The notes under the pieces are model-generated. The model did no database searches and was not told the origin of the DNA. It worked only from the letters and a program-made list of their open reading frames with translations. From Salinactinospora qingdaonensis (GTDB taxonomy: Bacteria; Actinomycetota; Actinomycetes; Streptosporangiales; Streptosporangiaceae), in assembly GCF_039539445.1 (NCBI RefSeq), contig NZ_BAABDD010000002.1, positions 1 to 64,000 of the forward strand: 64,000 nucleotides of DNA, read 5' to 3'. This document shows, piece by piece, positions 44,101-53,272 of the stretch; position 1 is the stretch's first letter; every line of letters starts with the position of its first letter. The translations under genes and the position numbers were made by a program.

Positions 44101-44422
44101 TTTGACGGGGGCGCTGTGTCTTTGACGCACCGCTGTTGTGCCGGGTGCTGCTGGTGGGGGGTATGCCGGTGGGGTGGTGGCTGAGAACACGCCGGAACCC
44201 GCCGAGCCGCCCCGTCTGCCTTGTCGTGGTGCTCGCCTCCTGGTTGCCTCGTCACGGCGTCGACCCCGCTCCCGTCTGCCCGGTTGTGGTGGTGGTCTCG
44301 TTCCCGTCTGCCCGGTTACGGCGTCGGCCCCGGCCTCCGCCTGCCTTGTCGCGGTGGTGGCTCCACGTCGGCCCCAGCCCCTGTCGTGGTACCCGTGCCA
44401 CCTCAGGCACAGCCCGCCCCGG

Positions 44423-44456
44423 GCTGCTGAGATCGCGCAGCGATCGAGGCACGAGC
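44423..44456 (+). repeat. Dispersed intergenic repeat, copy B
   Basis: The plus strand reads GCTGCTGAGATCGCGCAG then CGATCGAGGCACGAGC, followed by CAACGGCAAAC. It is inverted relative to copy A 323 bp to the left, so the two bracket the tandem-repeat stretch. Confidence 0.85.
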
Positions 44457-44569
44457 CAACGGCAAACCCTCCAGGCACAGCCCACCCCCCGGCTTGACAA
44501 ACCCATAGAAGCACCTCCCAAAAAAAGCGCCGAGTCCCAACCATCTCGGTACATGACAGCACGCGATGG

Positions 44570-45163
44570 CTATTCCGGGGGCACGGTCGGCAGCAAGCGG
44601 AGGGCGGCTTGGCGAGCGTGGTCAAGAGGGGCGGTGCTGTGCCGTAGAGACGCGGTCACCATGGCTCCTTCCAGCAAGAGGAACCATTCCTCGGCCACAT
44701 CCGCCGGACGCAGGCATCCGGCTTCGGTGGCGAAGGCTTCGAGGTAACGCCGGACACCTTCCTTGTGGTCGCTGATGATGGCGTGGCCGGGATGGTCGGG
44801 GGCGGTGAGCTCGGTGGAGGCGTTGACGAAGCCGCACCCGCGGAACCCACCCGCCAACGTCCAGGCTTGGTAGGCGTCGAACATCGCTTTCAGGCGTTCC
44901 TCGGTGGTGACACACTCGGCGAGGAATTCGCCGAACTCGCTCCACCACCTTTGGTTACGGGCGCGCAGGTGCGCTGCCACCAGTCCGTCTTTGGAACCGA
45001 AGTGGGCGTAGAGAGTGACCTTCGTAACCGCGGCTCGCTCGGCGATCGTGTTGACCCCCGTCGCTCGGATTCCCCGCTCGTAGAACAGCATCGAAGCAGT
45101 GGCCAGGATGCGATCCGCTGCCGAGAGTCCGCTTTCGGCCTTCGGCTGCTGTGCTGCCGCCAC
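44570..45163 (-). CDS. TetR-family transcriptional regulator
   Basis: A 197-residue repressor. The N-terminal HTH is at about residues 15-62 (RILATASMLFYERGIRATGV, then NTIAERAAVTKVTLYAHFGS) and the rest is a ligand-binding helical domain with the WSEFGEFLAECVTTEERL region. The GTG at 45163 has GGAGG 8 nt upstream; the frame continues 69 codons upstream through the neighbouring gene and is rejected. It is divergent from the haloacid-dehalogenase-like gene with a clear palindrome in the 85-bp gap, so it probably represses both. The ligand is unknown. Confidence 0.9.
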   Translation of the reverse strand: MAAAQQPKAESGLSAADRILATASMLFYERGIRATGVNTIAERAAVTKVTLYAHFGSKDGLVAAHLRARNQRWWSEFGEFLAECVTTEERLKAMFDAYQAWTLAGGFRGCGFVNASTELTAPDHPGHAIISDHKEGVRRYLEAFATEAGCLRPADVAEEWFLLLEGAMVTASLRHSTAPLDHARQAALRLLPTVPPE

Positions 45164-45190
45164 CGTTGTTTCCTCCCGGTATTGGTGCCA

Positions 45191-45206
45191 TACAAACCGG
45201 TATGTA
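45191..45206. promoter_or_regulatory. TetR operator between divergent genes
   Basis: TACAAACCGGTATGTA is a near-perfect palindrome (one mismatched pair) centred on ACCGGT, in the 85 bp between the TetR and HAD start codons. The position fits autoregulation with control of the HAD gene. Confidence 0.7.
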
Positions 45207-45248
45207 CAGTATCGTTCGGAAGCTGAATCGCCAACACAGGGGGCTCTC

Positions 45249-45923
45249 GTGACTGCTCGCCCGCACGCCGTCGCCTTCGATGTGCTCGAAACTCTGCTGA
45301 ATCTGGAGCCGCTCCGCGCGCGTCTGGAGAGGATCGGCCAACCCGCGCATCTGTTGCAGCCGTGGTTCATGCGCTTTCAACGCGACTCGATGGCCCTGAC
45401 CCTCAGCGGGGATTTCGGGACGTTCGAGTCGGTGGCAAGACAAGCGTTACGCACCGACACCGAGCACACCGCCACCGAGAACGACATCGACTACGTATTG
45501 GAGGGGTTCGGCCATCTGCCGGCCTACCCCGATGCCGAACCGGCGTTGCGCCGGTTGTCCGAAGCCGGGCTGCGGGTTGGGTGCTTGACCGTCGGCAGCG
45601 TGGAGAACACGGCACGGTTTCTGGAACAGGCGGGACTGGCGCGCTACGTGGATCACGTGGTCACTGCGGAGCAGGCCGGTACCTGGAAACCCGCGCCGTC
45701 CATCTACCGCGTGGCTGCCAACGAACTCGGGACGTCACCGGACAACATGGCGCTGGTCGCGGTGCACGCCTGGGACTGCCATGGAGCCAAACGTGCCGGC
45801 TGTCTCGCTGGTTGGTGTGAGCGGTTGGAAGGTCGCTACGGGGACGTCTTCACAGCACCGGACGTGAGCGGCTCCGATCTTGTCGAGGTTGCCGAAGCCC
45901 TGGTGCGACTCTCCTCCGACTGA
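45249..45923 (+). CDS. Haloacid dehalogenase type II-like hydrolase
   Basis: A 224-residue HAD-superfamily protein. Motif I is AFDVLETLLNLEPL (Asp nucleophile), motif II is CLTVGSVENT, the Lys motif III is in AGTWKPAPSIYRVAA and motif IV is in MALVAVHAWDCHGAKRAG. The AWDCHGAKRAG end and the WKPxPxIY segment are typical of type II L-2-haloacid dehalogenases. The GTG at 45249 has AGGGGG upstream. The divergent TetR gene and operator suggest inducible expression, perhaps by its substrate. Confidence 0.85.
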   Translation: MTARPHAVAFDVLETLLNLEPLRARLERIGQPAHLLQPWFMRFQRDSMALTLSGDFGTFESVARQALRTDTEHTATENDIDYVLEGFGHLPAYPDAEPALRRLSEAGLRVGCLTVGSVENTARFLEQAGLARYVDHVVTAEQAGTWKPAPSIYRVAANELGTSPDNMALVAVHAWDCHGAKRAGCLAGWCERLEGRYGDVFTAPDVSGSDLVEVAEALVRLSSD

Positions 45924-46116
45924 GGTCCCTTCGACACGATCCAGCAAGGAACCCGGCCCTTCAGGGCTCGGGTGAAGTTGACAAGGTTCTCTTCCCAGAG
46001 TCTGCGAAGAATCGTGGGCGGGACGGTTGCGAAGTACTGGCGGGCGCCCCGGCCAATTTCGCGCCCGTCCCGAGGAGTTCTGTGTCGTCGGAGATGAGTG
46101 TGCGCGCTGGGCGTCG

Positions 46117-46160
46117 CGATGGTCTGGGCGGAGGCGCGGGTGCCCTCGCCCAGACCATCG
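46117..46160. terminator. Hairpin between convergent genes
   Basis: CGATGGTCTGGGCG (46117-46130) pairs perfectly with CGCCCAGACCATCG (46147-46160); the 16-nt interior can add a GGC/GCC pair. It lies in the 555-bp gap between the convergent HAD and zinc-ribbon genes. The rest of 45924-46478 has no gene. Confidence 0.75.
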
Positions 46161-46478
46161 GTGTCCCAGGCTTAGAAGTCGAGTAGGTACCGGGGCTGTT
46201 CTCGCCGGTGGTTTCAGCCAGGCTCCACCCGCTCCTGCGTTCCAGTTCGCTGAGTCAGTCCGTGCGGGGAGAAGTCGGCTTGGCGGCGGGATTTACCCGC
46301 CAGGAAAGCCGCGGTCGAATCGGTCGAGGAAGTCGGAAAATTCCTTCGACCAGGTTGCGAGGAGGGGGCGGCCACCTGGTTTCCTGCCGTGCATCGCCAC
46401 AGCGTCGTCCCCCGTCGTTACAGCGCTGGTCGAGAGTCAAGACAGCGTCCCGGCCGGTATCACCGGAACCCGCCCGGG

Positions 46479-46763
46479 CTAGTCGAAGATTTCGGCGAGG
46501 AAGCTGGCCTGCCTACGACGTCGTTCCCCGTGGTAGTCGGTCGATTCGTAGGCGTCCTCCTCATCGGTTGCGCGGCGGCGCCGGCCGCCGGTGTACTCGG
46601 TCTTGTGGCCACGGCTCCAGCGGTGCTCGGCTTCCAGCAGTTCCTCCAGTTCACCGCGGTCGAGAAAGATCCCTCGGCAGGAGTCGCACTGGTCGATAGT
46701 GACGCCGACCAGATTCTGTCGCGCCAGCGTGCCAGGGCATTTGGGGCACTTCACATCACTCAT
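46479..46763 (-). CDS. TFIIB-type zinc-ribbon protein
   Basis: A 94-residue zf-TFIIB family protein. MSDVKCPKCPGTL and IDQCDSCRGIFLDRGELEEL supply the CxxC...CxxC ribbon and the conserved GxxLDxGELE that follows it. The remainder is charged and Arg-rich and ends QASFLAEIFD. Such proteins are common in bacteria and their function is unknown. The ATG at 46763 is chosen because the conserved CPKC motif begins within five residues; the frame opens 76 codons earlier without family sequence. Confidence 0.85.
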   Translation of the reverse strand: MSDVKCPKCPGTLARQNLVGVTIDQCDSCRGIFLDRGELEELLEAEHRWSRGHKTEYTGGRRRRATDEEDAYESTDYHGERRRRQASFLAEIFD

Positions 46764-47236
46764 GGCCACTTGGATATCGCAGCGCCCCCGTCGGTTCCAC
46801 CGATTCACCGGGATTCCTCCGTTGATAGCCCGCCGCAGCGACCGCTCTCCGAGCCCACCGAGGCTTCCCCAAGGCAACGGGTGGGGAAGCGGCACGGCGC
46901 GGGCTACGGGCCACAACCGGCAAAAACGTTCGCCTTTTCTGGCGGCCAGGGGGCGTCGAAGCGGCGTCGACCGTGCCACACTGGAGCGCACCGTCAGGTG
47001 CTACCACCGCGTGTCCCCGCTTCGGCGCCTGGCCGGTGTCGTCTCTTCGCGTCAGTGAGCGGCGCGGTCAGCGCTGCCCACGCTCGTCCGGTGGCTCGCG
47101 GAGGAGCGGCTGCATGTAGCCGCTCACCCATGTCAGCCCCACGGTGGCGGGGCGTCCCACCGGGGATTATGAATCGTTTTATTTCACCCTCTGTTGTCGC
47201 TGTGTCGTCCGTGTTACCTTTTGTGGCGTGCACCAC
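46764..47236. other. Intergenic region before the CelR box
   Basis: About 470 bp with no supportable gene. The last ~90 bp (47160-47236) become AT-richer and probably hold the promoter of the lyase gene, but no -35/-10 pair with correct spacing is convincing. Confidence 0.5.
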
Positions 47237-47254
47237 ATTGGGAGCGCTCCCAAT
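47237..47254. promoter_or_regulatory. CelR-type operator
   Basis: ATTGGGAGCGCTCCCAAT is a perfect 18-bp palindrome that contains the 14-bp CelR box TGGGAGCGCTCCCA exactly (47239-47252). In Thermobifida fusca CelR, a LacI-family repressor released by cellobiose, binds this box before cellulase genes. Here it lies 147 bp before a CBM2-polysaccharide lyase gene. Confidence 0.92.
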
Positions 47255-47400
47255 TGCGTTTCCGGTGCGCTGTCGTTATCCCCCCGCGACGCGGCGGGAC
47301 GGTTTCCCGTCCCCGCGCGTCGCGACGACCACCCGCACAATTGCCCCGCTTCGATTCAGGCGCACGCCGCCTCCTCCGAGCGGGGCGAGGAGTGAGGAGC

Positions 47401-49653
47401 ATGAAAACAACCCCCCATACTCCCCGCCGTGCAGGGGAGAGACCCGCGCCGGCCATCACTGCCGCTGTAGTGCTTGGTGGCTCCCTACTGAGCGTGGCCG
47501 CCCCTGCCGCCGCGGCCACCGGTTGCGAAGTCGACTACTCGGTCAACCAGTGGAACTCCGGCTTCACCGCCAATGTCGAGGTCACCAACCTGGGCGATCC
47601 CATCGACGGCTGGAGCCTCGACTGGGAGTTCTCCAACGGCCAGCAGATCACCAACACCTGGAACGGCCAGACCAGTCAGTCCGGCTCTAGCGTCAGCGTC
47701 AGCAACGTCTCCTACAACGCCACCATCGCCACCGACGCCACCGTCACCTTCGGGTTCCAAGCCACCCACACCGGCACCAACACCGCCCCCACCAGCTTCA
47801 CCCTCAACGGCACCACCTGCGACGGCACCACCGACGGCGGCGACGACGGCGACGACGGTGGAGATGACGGTGGAGACGACGGCGGCAGCGGAGACGGGCG
47901 CCAGGTCGAGGAGTTGGGACGCGGACTGATCAGCGTCCGCACCGGTGACGCCAACCTGGTGAGCTGGCGGCTGCTGGCCACCGACCCCCAAGACGTCGCA
48001 TTCAACGTCTACCGCGACGGCACCCGCCTCAACTCCACGCCGCTTACCGACGTCACCTCCTACCTGGATCAGGGGGCCTCCGCCGGGGCCAGCTACACGG
48101 TACGCCCCGTCGTGGACGGCACTGAGCAGAGCGCCTCGGAGTCCTCGCTGGCGTTCAGCAACGGCTACCTGGATGTGCCCCTCGATATCCCGGCCGGTGG
48201 CAGCACCCCCGATGACAGTTACAGCTACGAGGCCAACGACGCCAGTGTCGGAGACCTCGACGGGGACGGCAGCTACGAGATCGTGCTGAAGTGGCAACCC
48301 ACCAACGCCAAGGACAACTCCCAGTCCGGCTACACCGGCCCCACCATCGTCGACGCCTACGAGCTGGACGGCACCCGGCTATGGCGCATCGACCTGGGCC
48401 GCAACATCCGCTCCGGTGCCCACTACACCCAGTTCATGGTCTACGACCTCGACGGCGACGGCCGATCCGAGGTGGCGATGAAGACGGCTGACGGCACCGT
48501 CGACGGCACCGGCACCGTCATCGGCGACGCCGGCGCCGACTACCGCAACAGCGGGGGCTATGTCCTGGACGGACCGGAGTTTCTCACCGTCTTCGACGGC
48601 CAGACCGGCGCTGAGCTGAGCACTGTCGACTACCATCCGCCCCGCGGTGACGTCTCGGCCTGGGGCGACGATTACGGCAACCGTGTCGACCGGTTCCTGG
48701 CCGGCGTCGCCTACCTGGACGGCACCCGGCCCAGCCTGATCATGGCCCGCGGCTACTACACGCGCTCGGTGATCGTGGCCTACGACTGGCGCGACGGCCA
48801 GCTCACCCAGCGTTGGGCCTTCGACAGCGACGAGGCCGGCTCGCAGTGGGCCGGGCAGGGCAACCACCAGTTGAGCATCGCCGACGCCGACAACGACGGC
48901 CGTGACGAAGTCATCTACGGGGCGATGGCCGTCGACCACGACGGCAGTGGGCTGTGGAGCACTGGCTACGGCCACGGCGACGCGCTGCACGTGAGTGACT
49001 TCCTCCCCGACCGGTCCGGGCTGGAGGTCTTCAACATCCAAGAACGCCATGGCGGCAGCGCCGGGGCACACCTCGACGACGCCGCCACCGGTACCACGCT
49101 GTGGCGCAAGCCCACCAACAGTGGCGAAGAGGGGCCCGGGCGCGGCGTAGCCGCCGACATCTGGGCCGACAACCCCGGAGCGGAATTCTGGGCCGCCGGC
49201 GGCGGCATCAGCGGTCTGTTCGACGGCCAAGGCAACGACATCGGCCGCCAGCCCTCCTCGACGAACTTCCTGAGCTGGTGGGACGGTGACCCCGTGCGCG
49301 AGCTGCTCGACCAGACCCGCATCGACAAGTACGGTCCTGGCGGGGAAACTCGACTGCTCACCGGATCGGGGGTGGCCTCCAACAACGGCACCAAGGCCAC
49401 GCCGTCCTTGAGCGGCGACATCCTCGGAGACTGGCGTGAGGAAGTCATGTGGCGCACCAGCGACAACCGGGCGCTGCGCATCTACGCCACCCCGATCACC
49501 ACCGACATGCGACTGCCCACCCTGATGCACGACACCCAGTACCGGGTGGCCATCGCCTGGCAGAACACCGCCTACAACCAGCCGCCGCACCCCAGTTTCT
49601 TCCTCGGTGACGGCATGGCGGCCCCGACCTGGCCCGAGGTCTACACTCCCTGA
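47401..49653 (+). CDS. Secreted CBM2-PL11 rhamnogalacturonan lyase
   Basis: A 750-residue secreted enzyme. A Sec signal ends near residue 39 (APAAAAT). A CBM2 cellulose-binding module follows (41-140), with Cys42 and Cys140 placed for the usual disulphide and Trp51, Trp71 and Trp87 as binding-face residues. An Asp/Gly linker (143-166) leads to a PL11-type rhamnogalacturonan endolyase beta-propeller (about 170-750) with Ca-binding-like DLDGDGSYEIVLKWQP, DLDGDGRSEVAMKTADG and DADNDGRDEVIYG repeats. It would cleave pectin side regions while tethered to cellulose. The ATG at 47401 has GTGAGGAG upstream. Expression should be CelR-controlled. CBM2 at the N-terminus with PL11 is a typical actinomycete design. 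Confidence 0.93.
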   Translation: MKTTPHTPRRAGERPAPAITAAVVLGGSLLSVAAPAAAATGCEVDYSVNQWNSGFTANVEVTNLGDPIDGWSLDWEFSNGQQITNTWNGQTSQSGSSVSVSNVSYNATIATDATVTFGFQATHTGTNTAPTSFTLNGTTCDGTTDGGDDGDDGGDDGGDDGGSGDGRQVEELGRGLISVRTGDANLVSWRLLATDPQDVAFNVYRDGTRLNSTPLTDVTSYLDQGASAGASYTVRPVVDGTEQSASESSLAFSNGYLDVPLDIPAGGSTPDDSYSYEANDASVGDLDGDGSYEIVLKWQPTNAKDNSQSGYTGPTIVDAYELDGTRLWRIDLGRNIRSGAHYTQFMVYDLDGDGRSEVAMKTADGTVDGTGTVIGDAGADYRNSGGYVLDGPEFLTVFDGQTGAELSTVDYHPPRGDVSAWGDDYGNRVDRFLAGVAYLDGTRPSLIMARGYYTRSVIVAYDWRDGQLTQRWAFDSDEAGSQWAGQGNHQLSIADADNDGRDEVIYGAMAVDHDGSGLWSTGYGHGDALHVSDFLPDRSGLEVFNIQERHGGSAGAHLDDAATGTTLWRKPTNSGEEGPGRGVAADIWADNPGAEFWAAGGGISGLFDGQGNDIGRQPSSTNFLSWWDGDPVRELLDQTRIDKYGPGGETRLLTGSGVASNNGTKATPSLSGDILGDWREEVMWRTSDNRALRIYATPITTDMRLPTLMHDTQYRVAIAWQNTAYNQPPHPSFFLGDGMAAPTWPEVYTP

Positions 49654-49662
49654 TCGCCGCTC

Positions 49663-49684
49663 CTCGGGGCCGTACGGCCCCGAG
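49663..49684 (+). terminator. Terminator after PL11 gene
   Basis: CTCGGGGCCGTACGGCCCCGAG-type perfect 22-bp palindrome (arms 49663-49673 and 49674-49684) starts 10 bp after the lyase stop. Confidence 0.75.
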
Positions 49685-49699
49685 CCAACACCAGCAACG

Positions 49700-49734
49700 C
49701 CGTGGGGTGCCGGCCAGCGGCCGACACCCCACGG
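49700..49734 (-). terminator. Terminator of the pentose-phosphate operon
   Basis: CCGTGGGGTG (49700-49709) pairs with CACCCCACGG (49725-49734), with an inner CGGCC/GGCCG pair. It sits 7 bp past the pgl stop on the minus strand and probably also backs up the lyase terminator. Confidence 0.8.
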
Positions 49735-49740
49735 TCCGAG

Positions 49741-50517
49741 TCAGTCTCGCGCCGGGGGCAGCTCGCTCGGCACCTGTCCCGCTGCCGCTTCGTCGAGCAG
49801 GAACAGCGTCCGCGAGCGGCCCCGTGCCCGCGCCGCGGGCGCCCCTGCTGAGCCGGAGTCGCGCAGCGCCAGCCCCACCGCTTCGGCCTTGGCCGTGCCG
49901 GAAGCCAGCAACCACACCTCGCGCGCCGCCTTGATGGCGGGCACGGTCAGTGTCACGCGCGTCGGCGGAGGTTTCGGCGATCCGTGCACCGCCACCACCG
50001 TGCGTTCAGTCTCGGCCAGCGCCGGTGCTTGGGGAAACAGCGAGGCCACATGGGCGTCGGGTCCCACCCCCAGCAACACCAGGTCCAGGGCCGGCGTCGT
50101 CGGGGCGCCCGCGCGTTCGGCTGCCGCCCGCAGTTCTTCGGCGTAGCGGTGGGCACCCTGTTCGGGAGTGTCGGCGGCGCTGTCGGCGGCGGGCATCGGG
50201 TGCACCCGCGCCGGGTCGAGCTCCAGGTGGTCCAGGAGCGCCTCGCGTGCCTGGGTCTCGTTGCGTTCGCGGTCTCCGCTGGGCAGGAAACGCTCGTCGC
50301 CCCACCACACGTCCAGGCGCCGCCAGTCGACCGCGTCGCGGGCGGGCTCGCGGCGCACCTGGTCCAGCACCGCGATGCCGATCGTGCCACCGGTGAGCGC
50401 GATCGCGGCGTGGCCTCGGGCGGCCTGGGCGTCGACGAGGGTGGTGATCACGCGCGCCGCTGTTGCCTTGGCCAGCAGGTCGGCGTCGCGGTGGACCACC
50501 ACGGCGGGGGCGCTCAA
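49741..50517 (-). CDS. pgl: 6-phosphogluconolactonase
   Basis: A 258-residue lactonase hydrolysing 6-phosphogluconolactone. Motifs include AIALTGGTIGIAVLDQV, WRRLDVWWGDERFLPSGDRE and LDLVLLGVGPDAHVASLFP. The start is most likely TTG 50517 (SAPAVVVHRDADLL): its TTGA overlaps the OpcA stop and GGGAG precedes it; GTG 50502 is an alternative. The apparent open frame further upstream is a shadow of opcA. It is the last gene of the leftward operon. Confidence 0.93.
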   Translation of the reverse strand: MSAPAVVVHRDADLLAKATAARVITTLVDAQAARGHAAIALTGGTIGIAVLDQVRREPARDAVDWRRLDVWWGDERFLPSGDRERNETQAREALLDHLELDPARVHPMPAADSAADTPEQGAHRYAEELRAAAERAGAPTTPALDLVLLGVGPDAHVASLFPQAPALAETERTVVAVHGSPKPPPTRVTLTVPAIKAAREVWLLASGTAKAEAVGLALRDSGSAGAPAARARGRSRTLFLLDEAAAGQVPSELPPARD

Positions 50518-51449
50518 CCCCCTACTCCCGCTTGGTTCGCCTGCTTGAGCAGCGTGCCCATGTGCTTGGCGGTGCTCTCGTAGATCTGGTCTGGGTCGAG
50601 GCGGCCCAACTCCTCCGACAGCGCTTCGCTGGCGCGCCGCCGCGCCAGCGCCACGGCCTGGCTGGGCCGGTCCGGCCGCGAGAGGGTGGCCACCCGTCCG
50701 TCGAGACGGTTGATGGTGATGTCGCCCCCTTCGGTGACGAGTGTGGCGCTGGTGATGCCGGGACCGTTGGACTCGCGCCGCTCCACGGGTACCTCCAACT
50801 GTTCCGACAGCCAGGCTACGAGCAGGTCGGCGCTGGGGTAGTAGGGTTCGGCGGTGACCTCGGCCGCGCTCACCCATCCGCACGGCTGGTCCATGGTCGA
50901 GGCCAAAAGCGAGCGCCATGGCGTGAGCCGGGTCCAGGTGAGGTCGGTATCGCCCGGCCGGTAGTGCGAGATCCGTGCGAGCAGGTCACGCACCGGGTCC
51001 GCGGCACGTAGCGCGTCGGTGATCCGGCGCTGGGCCAGCCGCCCCACCGGATCGCCCGCCGGGTTCGTCGGCCCCACGCCAGGCCACCACGCCACGACCG
51101 GCGCGTCGGGTGCCAGCAGAGGAGTGACGACCGAGTCGGGGTGGTCGCGCAGCGGCCCGTAGAGGCGCAGCAGCACCGCCTCGCCCGGCCCTGAGGTTCC
51201 GGGGCTGCGGATCTCGGCGTCGATGCTGGGTTCGGCGTCGGCGTCACGGCGGATGAGCACCAGGACCCGGCTAGGGTGCTCGTGGCCCGCTTCGGTGGCG
51301 GCGCGCACCGCGTCGTAGTGGTCGGCCTCGTCGGTGACGATGACCAACGTCAGGACCATGTTCATCGCGCCGCCGCCCATGCTGTGGCGCTCGGCAGCCA
51401 ACGCTTCAGTGATTTCGGAGGTGGTGGTGCGCGGAAGGTACAGCGTCAT
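50514..51449 (-). CDS. opcA: Glucose-6-phosphate dehydrogenase assembly protein OpcA
   Basis: A 311-residue OpcA-like protein. The N-terminal helix (LPRTTTSEITEALAAERHSM) is followed by an alpha/beta core with LVIVTDEADHYDAVRAATEA and APVVAWWPGVGPTNPAGDPV, and a beta-rich C-terminus. In cyanobacteria and actinomycetes OpcA is an allosteric effector needed for full Zwf activity. It lies between zwf and pgl, 156 bp after zwf, and overlaps pgl by 4 bp. The ATG at 51449 gives the conserved start; GGGAG is 14 nt upstream. Confidence 0.95.
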   Translation of the reverse strand: MTLYLPRTTTSEITEALAAERHSMGGGAMNMVLTLVIVTDEADHYDAVRAATEAGHEHPSRVLVLIRRDADAEPSIDAEIRSPGTSGPGEAVLLRLYGPLRDHPDSVVTPLLAPDAPVVAWWPGVGPTNPAGDPVGRLAQRRITDALRAADPVRDLLARISHYRPGDTDLTWTRLTPWRSLLASTMDQPCGWVSAAEVTAEPYYPSADLLVAWLSEQLEVPVERRESNGPGITSATLVTEGGDITINRLDGRVATLSRPDRPSQAVALARRRASEALSEELGRLDPDQIYESTAKHMGTLLKQANQAGVGG

Positions 51450-51605
51450 CGAATCGTTGGGCGCTCCCGCCGGTTCGCGGCGACGGGACCGCGCCCGCCT
51501 CCTTTCGTGAGGTCCGGGCCTACTCGCCGTGGCGCGCGGGGCGGCGCCGGCGGATATGGGCGCGCCTGCCGGGGCCGGTGCGCCGGGTGGACGGTGCGCT
51601 CGCGG

Positions 51606-53150
<1,545 letters not shown>

Positions 53151-53272
53151 GTTGTGCTCCCTGCTTCGTCGCGGTGAGTCCTATGCCGATAGGTGGAGGG
53201 ACACCGTCGCCCCGCCCAGGCGGGGCGACGGTGGGGCGCGTCCGTCACGACGCCGGCCGCACGAGCGCGGTG

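Larger units (their letters stand above)
43942..44569. other. Repeat-rich intergenic region phoD-tetR
   Basis: 628 bp without a gene. It is bracketed by two inverted copies of the dispersed repeat (44067-44100 and 44423-44456). Between them, about 44206-44400, an imperfect tandem array repeats a CCCGTCTGCC / GTGGTGGT-type unit three to four times. Composition is Cys/Val/Pro codon-like in one frame but no homologue is recognised. Confidence 0.6.

Noticed and set aside
47821..47895. Repetitive GACGACGGCGG-type sequence as a microsatellite or CRISPR-like repeat
   Set aside because: It encodes the Asp/Gly linker between CBM2 and the lyase domain and is in frame throughout.
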